Assembly (NCBI GenBank): GCA_023421115.1
Contig: JAEZUI010000238.1
Span: forward strand, 1 to 26,990
DNA length: 26,990 nucleotides
From: Bacillota bacterium
Lineage (GTDB): Bacteria > Bacillota > Clostridia > Acetivibrionales > Acetivibrionaceae
Direction: 5' to 3'
In this document: one piece after another, positions 9,290 to 17,388 of the stretch
How the letters are laid out: every line of letters begins with the position of its first letter
Numbering within the stretch: the stretch's first letter is position 1
Translations under genes and position numbers: made by a program
The notes under the pieces: model-generated
Seen by the model: the letters and a program-made list of their open reading frames with translations, nothing else
Database searches by the model: none
What the model was told of the DNA's origin: nothing

Positions 9290-9359
9290 TGAATTAATTG
9301 GGAGCCAAAGTATAGTACAAGACACAAGTAATAGCAAAATTTTGATTGGAGGGAAAAGT

Positions 9360-11879
9360 ATGAAGAGTAAAAAAGCATTAGCTCTAATTGTCTGTCTGGT
9401 AGTATTACTAACCTCTTTGATTACATCAACGGTGGCAGTCAATGCAAGTGCTCCTGAAGGGTGGAGAAACCTACCGGACTTTTATGTGTTCAAAGATAAG
9501 GTGGGTGGTTGGTCCGGGTGTGGTGCAGGCGAATTGGAAACCGAAAATGGTAATTTACCTGTTGATACACAAGTAACATATGAAAATTTACCTTCTTTAA
9601 GATTTAATATTACAACAAACTTTACATCATGGATGGCAGTAATACTTACATTGGCTGAGTGGTGCTGTCATGATGTTTCTCAGTATGTTCCAAATGGATA
9701 TTTAGAATTCAATGTAAAGGGTAAAAATGGCGGCGAGCAATTTGCAATTGGTGCAGTAGATCATGTGAGTAGACGTGCATCGGGTGTTGAGAAAACAATA
9801 ACAAAGCCAATAACCAACTATTGTACTGTTACTACCGAGTGGCAACACGTAAAGATACCTTTAAAGGATATTCTAGATCCTTCACTTGGTATGGATCCAT
9901 ATAATGCAAAGGCTATTGTTCTTGACAAAGTAACTGCGGACCCATTTTGTGTTTGGATAAATCAGCTTAAATTAACTTCACCCGATAAAGAAAAAGCATT
10001 TCCAGCTATCAAAGTAAACCAGGTAGGATTTACTGAAGGTTCTGAGAAATACGCCTATGTTTCTGGATTTGAGGATGAGTTTAAGGCTACAGTAGGAACC
10101 CAATTCCAAGTAAAGAGGGATTCTGATGATACTGTTGCTTATAGTGGGAAATTGGTCCTCGTTACAGATTATGACGCAGTTGATTCCGGAGAAAAGGTCT
10201 TAAAAGCTGTATTTACGGATCTTAAACAACCAGGTGATTATTACATAACGGTTAATGCAGATGGTATAGAAAAGTCTCCAAGCTTTAAAATAGGAAATGA
10301 CGTTTTTAAACCTCTATTGACCGATGTTGTAAGGTATTTTTATTATCAGCGTTCAGGAATTGATCTTACAGAACAGTATTGTCCGGATCGTCCAAGGAAG
10401 GATAAAACACCTCAGGATTTGATTGCTGTCTTTGACTCCAATCCAGCGGTTACAAGAGATGTATCGAAAGGTTGGTTTGATGCCGGAGATCTCGGAAAGT
10501 ATGTAAATACCGGGTCAGGGACGGTAGTGAATCTATTATGGTCTTACGAAATGTTCCCAGAGGTATATAGTGATAATCAGTTGAATATTCCTGAAAGCGG
10601 AAACGGCGTTCCTGATATTCTCGATGAGGCGAGATGGGAACTTGAATGGATTCAAAAAATGCAAGATACTAAAAGTGGTGGTTTTTATGCACGGGTTCAG
10701 TCTGACGATGATGGTAATATAACTAAAAGGATTATAAAGGATAAAGAAGGCAATACCACTAACATAAGACCAACAGACGATACTGCATGTGCAGCAGCTG
10801 CTTTAGCTTACGCTTCAATAATATATGCCAAATATGATTCAGTGTTTGCCCAAGAGTGTTTAAATGCTGCTAAGAGTGCATGGTTATATCTTGAACAAAA
10901 TCCCAACAATATTAAGTCTCCAAACGGGCCCTATAATACGGAAGACGATACAGGCAACAGGTTATGGGCTGCAGCAACTTTGTACAGGGCTACAGGTGAA
11001 GCAAAGTATAACGATTACTTTGTGGCAAACTATTCAAAGCGTAATGATTTATATGAGAATACCTACGGAGATTGGGTGGGCAACTGGAATTTTGCTTTTT
11101 TCTCTTATATGAAAGCTGAGAACCGTAACAGTGATGCTGAGAAATGGTTTGTAAACAAGTTTAATATCTGGGTAAATAACAAAATAGATAGATATAAAAA
11201 TGGTACTTGGGGTAATACAATTGCAAACGGTAATTATTACTGGGGAAGTAACTCCCAAATACTCGGAATGTCTATGGAAGCTATTATTGGTTCAAAACTT
11301 CTTGGACAAAACTCAGATATAATTAATGATATGGCACTTTCGTCTTTTAACTGGATTCTAGGAGCTAATCCTATGAGAAAGAGCTTTGTAACGGGATATG
11401 GCGACGATTGTGTTAAAACCGTATTTGCTACATTTAACAATGATCCAAGACCAGGGGTAGCCAAGGGATTTATGCCGTTAGGTCCTAATAAGTATCAAGG
11501 AGCAGGACTCTCAATATTCCCTGCTAAGTGTTATTTGGACAGTGCCGATGAATGGACAACAAATGAGCATGCAGTTGGTTCCAATTCAATTTTAGTGTTT
11601 ATCACTGCATTTGCTAACAGCATAGCTCAAGAAGGACCCACACAAACCACAAACCCAACGCCAACGCCGGTGGTCACACCTTCAGTAATTGTTGCCGGTG
11701 ACGTTAATGGTGATGGTATCTTTAATTCCATTGATTTTGCAACCTTCAGAAGGATTTTATTAGGTATGCAAGTTGATAAATATCAGTTCTGGGAAATCGC
11801 TGCAGATATGAATGGCGATGGAGCTCAAAATGCTTTGGATTTTGCCTTAATGAGAAAGAAGCTTTTAGGGCAGTATTAG
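9360..11879 (+). CDS. cellulosomal GH9 cellulase, CBM30-Ig-GH9-dockerin
   Basis: An 839-residue secreted enzyme, starting at ATG 9360 behind GGAGGG at 9348-9353. A signal peptide (basic MKSKK, hydrophobic core 6-26, likely cleavage after about VNA) is followed by a CBM30-like module (about 32-208, close to the N-terminal module of Clostridium thermocellum CelJ as I recall it), the CelD_N Ig-like domain (about 214-312), the GH9 (alpha/alpha)6 barrel (about 315-755), a Thr/Pro linker (760-775) and a type I dockerin (779-839). Catalytic base residues lie in DAGD (374-377) and the acid is E736 in NEHAV. Dockerin repeats start DVNGDG (781) and DMNGDG (816), with SI and AL at the cohesin-recognition positions; AL resembles C. 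cellulolyticum. The usual GH9 PHHR substrate motif is absent after SFVTGYG (675-681). Likely an endo- or processive glucanase, perhaps with xyloglucan or other activity. Confidence 0.93.
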   Translation: MKSKKALALIVCLVVLLTSLITSTVAVNASAPEGWRNLPDFYVFKDKVGGWSGCGAGELETENGNLPVDTQVTYENLPSLRFNITTNFTSWMAVILTLAEWCCHDVSQYVPNGYLEFNVKGKNGGEQFAIGAVDHVSRRASGVEKTITKPITNYCTVTTEWQHVKIPLKDILDPSLGMDPYNAKAIVLDKVTADPFCVWINQLKLTSPDKEKAFPAIKVNQVGFTEGSEKYAYVSGFEDEFKATVGTQFQVKRDSDDTVAYSGKLVLVTDYDAVDSGEKVLKAVFTDLKQPGDYYITVNADGIEKSPSFKIGNDVFKPLLTDVVRYFYYQRSGIDLTEQYCPDRPRKDKTPQDLIAVFDSNPAVTRDVSKGWFDAGDLGKYVNTGSGTVVNLLWSYEMFPEVYSDNQLNIPESGNGVPDILDEARWELEWIQKMQDTKSGGFYARVQSDDDGNITKRIIKDKEGNTTNIRPTDDTACAAAALAYASIIYAKYDSVFAQECLNAAKSAWLYLEQNPNNIKSPNGPYNTEDDTGNRLWAAATLYRATGEAKYNDYFVANYSKRNDLYENTYGDWVGNWNFAFFSYMKAENRNSDAEKWFVNKFNIWVNNKIDRYKNGTWGNTIANGNYYWGSNSQILGMSMEAIIGSKLLGQNSDIINDMALSSFNWILGANPMRKSFVTGYGDDCVKTVFATFNNDPRPGVAKGFMPLGPNKYQGAGLSIFPAKCYLDSADEWTTNEHAVGSNSILVFITAFANSIAQEGPTQTTNPTPTPVVTPSVIVAGDVNGDGIFNSIDFATFRRILLGMQVDKYQFWEIAADMNGDGAQNALDFALMRKKLLGQY

Positions 11880-11891
11880 TTATATAAACAA

Positions 11892-11940
11892 CGGGGCGTT
11901 GAGCCCCGTAGTGTTTGCCTCTTTTACTTCGTTTTAAAGA
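11892..11940 (+). repeat. hairpin repeat, copy 1 (family A)
   Basis: It begins with the hairpin CGGGGC-GTTGA-GCCCCG (11892-11908) and continues through CCTCTTTTACTTCGTT. It matches the reverse complement of 14181-14234 at about 35 of 49 positions, including TTGAGCCCC and ACTTCGTT. The GC-rich hairpin lies 13 nt after the cellulase stop and may help to terminate transcription, but its T-run is poor. Confidence 0.65.
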
Positions 11941-11941
11941 A

Positions 11942-11991
11942 GCCGCAAGCTTGATAATTTAAAGAAAAAATGCCGTGGAGGGCATTTTTTT
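11942..11991 (+). repeat. partial copy of the 26.6-kb palindrome (family B)
   Basis: AAGCTTGATAATTTAAAG followed by the AAAATGCC/GGCATTTT hairpin. The same order, AAGCTTGATGATTTGAAGC then AAAAATGCC/GGCATTTTT, occurs at 26656-26707 inside the large palindrome. Only this inner-left part is present here; the long arms are missing. Confidence 0.65.
11965..11991 (+). terminator. Rho-independent terminator behind the cellulase
   Basis: AAAAAATGCC (11965-11974), a 6-nt loop and GGCATTTTTT (11981-11990) form a perfect 10-bp stem ending in a T-run. It also forms the end of the family B repeat copy. Confidence 0.82.
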
Positions 11992-12013
11992 GTGCGCCCA
12001 TTTTTAGAAAGTA

Positions 12014-12033
12014 ATATTGACAAAAATCAATAT
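12014..12033. promoter_or_regulatory. inverted repeat over the -35, possible TrmB operator
   Basis: ATATTGA (12014-12020) and TCAATAT (12027-12033) are perfect inverted arms with a 6-nt spacer. They cover the -35 hexamer. Autoregulation by the TrmB-family gene directly downstream is inference from position. Confidence 0.4.
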
Positions 12034-12045
12034 CAGATATATAGT
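12017..12045 (+). promoter_or_regulatory. sigma-A promoter of the TrmB-lysA operon
   Basis: A perfect TTGACA (12017-12022), a 17-nt spacer and TATAGT (12040-12045), 37 nt upstream of the TrmB-family ATG. Confidence 0.8.
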
Positions 12046-12082
12046 ATTACTAGATAGGAACACTATATGAAGAGGCGATTAA

Positions 12083-12781
12083 ATGGATATAACTGAACTA
12101 CTGATACAATTTAACCTTACAAGGCAGGAAGCCTCTATTTATCAGGTTTTACTGTCGGAAGGGTGCCTGAATGGATATGAAGTAGCAAAAATAACAGGTA
12201 TTTCACGTTCGAATACATACACTTCTTTAGCCGCATTAGTTGAAAAGGGTGGAGCTTTTGTAATAGAGGGTCCAACTACAAGGTATACACCTGTCCCGGT
12301 TGAAGAGTTTTGCGGTAATAAAATCAGAAAGCTTAAAGAAGCGAAACAGCAATTGATAACAAGCATTCCTCAGAAAAGAGAAGAGGTAGAAGGTTACATA
12401 ACAATAAAAGGACAGAATCATATTTTAGATAAAATGAGAAATATGATATCCCAAGCAAGCGAAAGAGTATATATTTCTGCTTCGAGGCAAGTAATAGAAA
12501 TGGTTTACCATGAAGTCAACGAGGCAATAAAGAGGAAACTTAAAGTGGTTTTGATTACTAATGATTCAATTAGTATAGAAGGTGCAACAGTGTACTTAAT
12601 GGAAAAATCGGAACAGCAAATAAGGCTCATTGCTGACTCTAACAATGTTTTGACAGGTGATATGGACAGTGGAGAACATTCGAGTTGTCTATACTCAAAA
12701 AAGAAAAATCTAATTGATTTGTTAAAAGATTCGCTTAAAAATGAAATTAAATTGATTGAAATTATGAAAGGAAAGAATTAA
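12083..12781 (+). CDS. TrmB-family transcriptional regulator
   Basis: A 232-residue regulator. The N-terminal winged helix-turn-helix (about residues 5-75) contains LTRQEASIY and the recognition helix region ITGISRSNTYTSL, both typical of the TrmB family of sugar-responsive regulators first described in archaea. A short coiled linker (about 80-105) leads to a C-terminal domain (about 108-225) of the phospholipase-D-like TrmB effector type. The effector is unknown. It is co-directional with the lysA-like gene, 2 nt apart, so it probably controls that gene, perhaps together with itself through the inverted repeat at the promoter. Despite the name it is unrelated to the tRNA methyltransferase TrmB at 20350-21021. 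Confidence 0.87.
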   Translation: MDITELLIQFNLTRQEASIYQVLLSEGCLNGYEVAKITGISRSNTYTSLAALVEKGGAFVIEGPTTRYTPVPVEEFCGNKIRKLKEAKQQLITSIPQKREEVEGYITIKGQNHILDKMRNMISQASERVYISASRQVIEMVYHEVNEAIKRKLKVVLITNDSISIEGATVYLMEKSEQQIRLIADSNNVLTGDMDSGEHSSCLYSKKKNLIDLLKDSLKNEIKLIEIMKGKN

Positions 12782-12783
12782 TT

Positions 12784-14046
12784 ATGAAAAATACTTTTGT
12801 TAAGTTAGAACAATTGAAGGAAATAGTAAGAGAATACCCTACTCCATTTCATATATATGACGAGAAGGGAATCCGTGAGAATGCGAGAAAGCTAAAAGAG
12901 GCTTTTTCTTGGAATAAGGGGTTCAAAGAATATTTTGCTGTTAAGGCAACACCGAATCCCACCATTTTAAAAATTTTGAAAGAAGAAGGCTGTGGAGTTG
13001 ACTGTTCATCTTACACAGAGCTTTTGATGTCTAAAGCAGTAGGTTTTGAAGGTGATGAGATTATGTTTTCATCTAATGCAACACCTAAAGAAGATTTTGT
13101 ACTCGCTAAAGATCTAAACTCCATAATTAATCTTGATGATATTACTCATATTGATTTTTTGGAAAAAGCGGCAGGAATTCCTGAGATAATTAGCTGTCGC
13201 TATAATCCGGGCGGTGATTTTGTTATTGACAATCAAATAATGGATACACCGAAAGAGGCTAAATATGGTTTTACACGGGAACAGATGACGGAAGGTTATA
13301 TAAGACTAATGAAAAAAGGTGTAAAGCGTTTTGGAATTCATGCTTTTTTAGCAAGTAATACAGTAGCAAATGAGTATTATCCTGTTCTTGCAAGAATGCT
13401 TTTTAAAACGGTAGTTGAACTTAAAGAAGAAACCGGGGCAAATATTGTATTTATAAATCTTTCAGGTGGTGTAGGTATTCCCTACCGTCCTACACAGCAA
13501 CCGGTAGATATTTATGCAATCGGACAGGAGATAAGGAAGGCCTTTGAGGAAATTTTGGTTCCTGCCGAAATGGGCGATGTAGCTATATGCACAGAATTAG
13601 GAAGATTTATGCTTGGGCCATATGGCTGCCTTGTAACTACTGCTATACACGAAAAGCATATCCATAAGGAGTATATAGGTCTTGATGCATGCGCAGCAAA
13701 CTTGATGCGGCCTGCAATGTACGGGGCATATCACCATATTACCGTAATGGGAAAAGAAAATGAGCCCTGTGACCATAAGTATGATATTACAGGAGGTCTA
13801 TGTGAGAATAACGACAAGTTCGCAATTGACAGGATGCTGCCTAAAATTGATATTGGAGACTTACTTGTTATTCATGACACCGGTGCACATGGCTTTGCGA
13901 TGGGCTATAACTACAATGGAAAATTACGCTCCGCTGAATTGCTTCTTAAAGAGGATGGCAATGTTGAAATAATCCGCCGTGCAGAGACTCCAGCCGACTA
14001 TTTTGCAACTCTAAACTATAATGGACAGTTTAATGATGTTCTATAA
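12784..14046 (+). CDS. lysA: diaminopimelate decarboxylase-like PLP enzyme
   Basis: A 420-residue fold-III PLP-dependent decarboxylase. The Schiff-base lysine is K54 in FAVKATPNP. The glycine-rich phosphate loop is LSGGVGIP, and ELGRFMLGP stands where diaminopimelate decarboxylases normally have EPGR. The substrate-contacting cysteine is in GGLCENNDKF. The C-terminal HDTGAHGFAMGYNYNG is strongly LysA-like. This would convert meso-diaminopimelate to lysine, the last step of lysine synthesis. AAAGGAAAG before the ATG is the ribosome-binding site. Pairing with a TrmB-type regulator rather than other lysine genes is odd, and I found no lysine riboswitch in the leader. A different amino-acid or polyamine decarboxylase specificity is possible. 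Confidence 0.87.
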   Translation: MKNTFVKLEQLKEIVREYPTPFHIYDEKGIRENARKLKEAFSWNKGFKEYFAVKATPNPTILKILKEEGCGVDCSSYTELLMSKAVGFEGDEIMFSSNATPKEDFVLAKDLNSIINLDDITHIDFLEKAAGIPEIISCRYNPGGDFVIDNQIMDTPKEAKYGFTREQMTEGYIRLMKKGVKRFGIHAFLASNTVANEYYPVLARMLFKTVVELKEETGANIVFINLSGGVGIPYRPTQQPVDIYAIGQEIRKAFEEILVPAEMGDVAICTELGRFMLGPYGCLVTTAIHEKHIHKEYIGLDACAANLMRPAMYGAYHHITVMGKENEPCDHKYDITGGLCENNDKFAIDRMLPKIDIGDLLVIHDTGAHGFAMGYNYNGKLRSAELLLKEDGNVEIIRRAETPADYFATLNYNGQFNDVL

Positions 14047-14139
14047 GTGTTTTGAAGTAGAATTACTCATGATTAAGAAAACAGGGCAGTCAAAATAAGG
14101 TCTAATTTGCTAGCTATTAGAAGCTGCTTATTGTATAAT

Positions 14140-14178
14140 ATCGGTACATGAGGTTGATACTCTATGTGCCGATTTTTT
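14140..14178 (+). terminator. Rho-independent terminator of TrmB-lysA
   Basis: ATCGGTACAT (14140-14149) pairs with ATGTGCCGAT (14164-14173) with one G-U pair, then TTTTT. It lies about 90 nt after the lysA stop. Confidence 0.82.
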
Positions 14179-14180
14179 GT

Positions 14181-14234
14181 TTCACCTCTTTCGAACGAAG
14201 TGAAAGAGGTAAAATGGAGGGGCTCAATGCCCCG
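14181..14234 (-). repeat. hairpin repeat, copy 2 (family A, inverted)
   Basis: It contains two hairpins: ACCTCTTTC (14184-14192) with GAAAGAGGT (14202-14210), a perfect 9-bp stem, and GGGGC (14219-14223) with GCCCC (14229-14233). Its reverse complement matches 11892-11940. It lies just upstream of the ABC-F gene, and the second hairpin is followed 5 nt later by TTTTTT (14239-14244), so it could act as a weak terminator or attenuator for that gene. Confidence 0.65.
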
Positions 14235-14261
14235 AAGATTTTTTAACAAGGGGACTTATGA

Positions 14262-16190
14262 ATGAATGTTTTGTCAGCTGAAAAAATTTCCAAAAGCTAC
14301 AGTGAAAAGATATTATTCAATGATATATCTTTTAGTATAAATGACGGAGAAAAGCTTGGTGTGATAGGGGTCAACGGGACAGGCAAATCTACCTTGCTCA
14401 AGGTGATTGCAGGGCTTGAAATCACAGATATAGGCAGAATCATATATAGAAACGGTATAAAAATAGAATATTTGGATCAAAATCCAAACTTTGAGGATGG
14501 AACAACTGTACTCGAACAGGTATTTAAGGGGAATTCACCCGTAATGAAGCTGCTTCGGGAATATGAATCTATACTTCACAAAGTGAGCGAAAATCCTGAA
14601 GACAACTGGCTTGAAAAGGAATTAATTAATTTATCGCAAAGAATGGACAGCATGGAGGCATGGACAATTGAAGCAGAGGCTAAAAGTATCCTTACAAAGC
14701 TTGGAATAGTTGATTTTAACGCTGATGTAGGCAAACTATCCGGAGGTCAGCGCAAAAGGGTGGCAATGGCAAGTACTTTGATAACACCCGCGGATTTACT
14801 GATTTTAGATGAGCCTACCAACCATATTGACAACGAAACGGTGGCTTGGCTTGAAAAATACCTTGAAAAGCGAAAAGGTGCACTTTTAATGGTGACACAT
14901 GATAGATACTTTTTAGACAGGGTAGCAAATAGGATCATAGAAATTGATAGCGGAAAACTTTATAGCTACCAGGCAAATTACACAAAATACTTGGAGATGA
15001 AGGCTGAGAGAGAGGAAATTGAGGAGGCATCTGAAAGAAAACGCCAGGGACTAATCCGAAATGAATTGAAGTGGATTCGCAGAGGGGCGCAAGCTCGTTC
15101 TACCAAACAGAAGGCGCGAATTGAGAGGTTTGAGAAGCTTGTTGAACAACAGGGACTTACGGATAAGGAAAATATCGAAATCCAGGTTGGTTTTTCCCGC
15201 CTTGGTAGAAAGATTATTGAGCTTGACAATATAAGTAAAAGTTTTCCTGGGAAGCCTTTAATAAAGGATTTCAGTTATACCCTTCTCAGAGATGACAGAA
15301 TTGGAATTATCGGTCCTAACGGAAGTGGTAAATCCACACTTATGAAAATTGCAGCTGGAAAGCTTGAGACCGATTCAGGGAATGTTGAAATTGGTGAGAC
15401 GGTTAAAATAGGTTTCTTTTCTCAGGAAAATGAGGATATGAATGAGAACCTGAGGGTTATTGAATACATCCGGGAACAAGCTGAGTTTTTGACTACGACG
15501 GATGGTACAATAAGTGCTTCTCAGATGCTTGAAAGGTTTTTGTTCTCGCCGAGTATGCAGTGGACACCTATTTCAAAGTTGTCGGGAGGAGAAAAAAGGA
15601 GGCTGTATCTGCTATACATTTTAATGGGAGCACCTAATATTTTAATGCTGGATGAGCCTACAAATGACTTGGATATTCAGACACTGACGATTTTGGAAAG
15701 TTATCTTGATGAATTTCCTGGAGCTGTAATTGTTGTATCCCATGACCGTTATTTTTTGGACAGGGTAGTTGACGGAATATTTGCTTTTGAAGGAAATGGT
15801 TTAATCACAAAGTATGTCGGAAACTATAGTAATTACAGTCAATATATAGAAGAGAGTGAAAATACGGCACAAGCTCTAAGTTTAAAACCTTTGAAGGATA
15901 AAGTGGGAGAAAAAGCAGAAAATAAAAGAGAAAGAGCTTTAAGATTTTCCTATAAGGAACAAAAGGAATTTGACGAAATTGATGATGTAATTGAAAAGTT
16001 AGAACAGGAGATAAAACAGATAGATGATAAGATGAGTGAAGCAACAAGTGATTTTGAACTGCTTCAAAGACTAGTAGAAGAAAAAGAGCAGCTAGAGAAA
16101 AGTTTGGAAAATGCTATAGAGCGTTGGACTTATCTGAACGAGTTGGCTCAAGAGATTGAAAAAAGCAAAAAGGAGAACAAAAATGGCTGA
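14262..16190 (+). CDS. uup: ABC-F ATPase, Uup-like
   Basis: A 642-residue soluble protein with two ABC ATPase domains and no membrane segment. Domain 1: Walker A GVNGTGKS (36-43), signature LSGGQRKRV, Walker B LILDEPTNHID. Domain 2: Walker A GPNGSGKS (about 351-358), signature LSGGEKRRL, Walker B LMLDEPTNDLD. The interdomain linker has the Uup-type basic stretch RGAQARSTKQKARIERF. A C-terminal coiled coil (about 560-640) is the Uup hallmark. ABC-F proteins bind the ribosome; Uup affects ribosome assembly and transposon excision in E. coli. The start follows AAGGGGAC. It overlaps the next helicase by 8 nt, which suggests a shared ribosome-related role. Confidence 0.92.
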   Translation: MNVLSAEKISKSYSEKILFNDISFSINDGEKLGVIGVNGTGKSTLLKVIAGLEITDIGRIIYRNGIKIEYLDQNPNFEDGTTVLEQVFKGNSPVMKLLREYESILHKVSENPEDNWLEKELINLSQRMDSMEAWTIEAEAKSILTKLGIVDFNADVGKLSGGQRKRVAMASTLITPADLLILDEPTNHIDNETVAWLEKYLEKRKGALLMVTHDRYFLDRVANRIIEIDSGKLYSYQANYTKYLEMKAEREEIEEASERKRQGLIRNELKWIRRGAQARSTKQKARIERFEKLVEQQGLTDKENIEIQVGFSRLGRKIIELDNISKSFPGKPLIKDFSYTLLRDDRIGIIGPNGSGKSTLMKIAAGKLETDSGNVEIGETVKIGFFSQENEDMNENLRVIEYIREQAEFLTTTDGTISASQMLERFLFSPSMQWTPISKLSGGEKRRLYLLYILMGAPNILMLDEPTNDLDIQTLTILESYLDEFPGAVIVVSHDRYFLDRVVDGIFAFEGNGLITKYVGNYSNYSQYIEESENTAQALSLKPLKDKVGEKAENKRERALRFSYKEQKEFDEIDDVIEKLEQEIKQIDDKMSEATSDFELLQRLVEEKEQLEKSLENAIERWTYLNELAQEIEKSKKENKNG

Positions 16191-17367
16191 ATCATTTGAA
16201 AATATGGGGTTGAATCCAGCCCTTGTAATTGCAATGAAAAAAGAAAATATTACTATTCCTACTGATATACAGCAAAGGGTTATTCCTGAGGCTATAAAAA
16301 ACAAAGATATTATTGCACAATCGGAAACAGGATCAGGAAAAACACTTGCATACCTTCTGCCTATGTATGAAAAGCTAAATGCAGAGAATAAAGAAATGCA
16401 GGCAATTGTTCTATGTCCAACCCATGAGTTGGCAGTACAGATTATGAGACAAATTGAGCGTCTATCTCAGAATTCAGACATTAAACTTAAGGGTGCAACT
16501 ATCATAGGTAATGTAAATATAGACAGGCAAATAGAAAAACTCAAAGAGAAGCCTCACATTATTGTAGGCACTCCCGGAAGAATATTGGAACTTATTAAAA
16601 AGCGAAAAATATCTGCTCATACCATAAAGACAATTGTTATTGATGAGGCAGACCGCTTAATGGATGATAATAATGTAGAGAATGTAAAAGCGGTTATAAA
16701 GAGCACACTTAAAGAGCGTCAGATTATAGCCTGTTCTGCAACCATTCCAAAGTCAGTGGAAACGGGTATTATATCACAAATGAAAGAAGCGCAGGTAATT
16801 CGTGTAGAGGAAAGGCTTTCGGTACCGGATACTATTTCTCATGTGTACTTTTTAGCGGAAAAGAGGGACAAGATTGACGTTTTGAGGAAATTAGTAAGAA
16901 TTTTAGAGCCTCAAAAGGCTATTGTATTTGTAAACAATCAGGGCAATGAAATTGAAATCTTTACCGACAAACTGAAGTTTCACGGGCTAAAGGCAGAGGG
17001 CATTCACGGTTCGAGCAGGAAGCTTGAAAGAAAAAAGGCAATGGAGGATTTTAAGTCAGGAAAGATACAGCTTTTGATTGCTTCTGACATTGCTGCAAGG
17101 GGGCTTCATATTGAGGGCATTACTCATATATTTAATATTGATATTCCCGAGGATGTAAAGGCTTATGTACATAGAGCCGGTAGAAGTGGTCGAAATGGAA
17201 ATATAGGCATGACAGTATCCATTGCCACAGAAAGAGAATTGCAATTTATTAAAAAGTATGAGAAAGAATTGAGCATACAAATTGAGCCAAAGAGTATGTA
17301 TAAGGGTTCTATAGTTGAGGTTAAAAAGCCAAAAAGTCCAAATACAAAGACGTCCACATTTAGATAA
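16183..17367 (+). CDS. DEAD-box RNA helicase (Csh/YfmL-like)
   Basis: A 394-residue helicase core without an extra RNA-binding domain. Motifs: Q motif (PTDIQ, Q30), SETGSGKT at 47-54, PTHELA in place of PTRELA, TPGR, DEADRLMDD, SAT, and HRAGRSGRNG. The start is ATG 16183 with AGGAG at 16171-16175; a TTG 27 nt upstream is in frame but inside the ABC-F gene and has no ribosome-binding site. It overlaps the ABC-F stop by 8 nt, so translation is coupled. The short length resembles B. subtilis YfmL, implicated in 50S maturation; that assignment is by analogy. A small basic C-terminal tail (KKPKSPNTK) follows the core. Confidence 0.9.
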   Translation: MAESFENMGLNPALVIAMKKENITIPTDIQQRVIPEAIKNKDIIAQSETGSGKTLAYLLPMYEKLNAENKEMQAIVLCPTHELAVQIMRQIERLSQNSDIKLKGATIIGNVNIDRQIEKLKEKPHIIVGTPGRILELIKKRKISAHTIKTIVIDEADRLMDDNNVENVKAVIKSTLKERQIIACSATIPKSVETGIISQMKEAQVIRVEERLSVPDTISHVYFLAEKRDKIDVLRKLVRILEPQKAIVFVNNQGNEIEIFTDKLKFHGLKAEGIHGSSRKLERKKAMEDFKSGKIQLLIASDIAARGLHIEGITHIFNIDIPEDVKAYVHRAGRSGRNGNIGMTVSIATERELQFIKKYEKELSIQIEPKSMYKGSIVEVKKPKSPNTKTSTFR

Positions 17368-17388
17368 ACTTAAAGAAAGTGTGTTTAT

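Noticed and set aside
9261..9359. In-frame TTG start for the cellulase 33 codons upstream
   Set aside because: The TTG is the -35 hexamer of a good promoter; the ATG at 9360 has a strong ribosome-binding site and begins a normal signal peptide.
12046..14046. Lysine riboswitch or T-box controlling lysA
   Set aside because: The leader of the operon is only about 30 nt and neither motif is visible.
14089..14126. Similarity of the lysA 3' region to the large palindrome (GTCAAA and ATTAGAAGCTG in the same order)
   Set aside because: Only one 11-mer and one 6-mer match with different spacing; too weak to call a third copy.
16156..16182. TTG start for the second DEAD-box helicase
   Set aside because: No ribosome-binding site at the right spacing; AGGAG and ATG at 16183 fit better.
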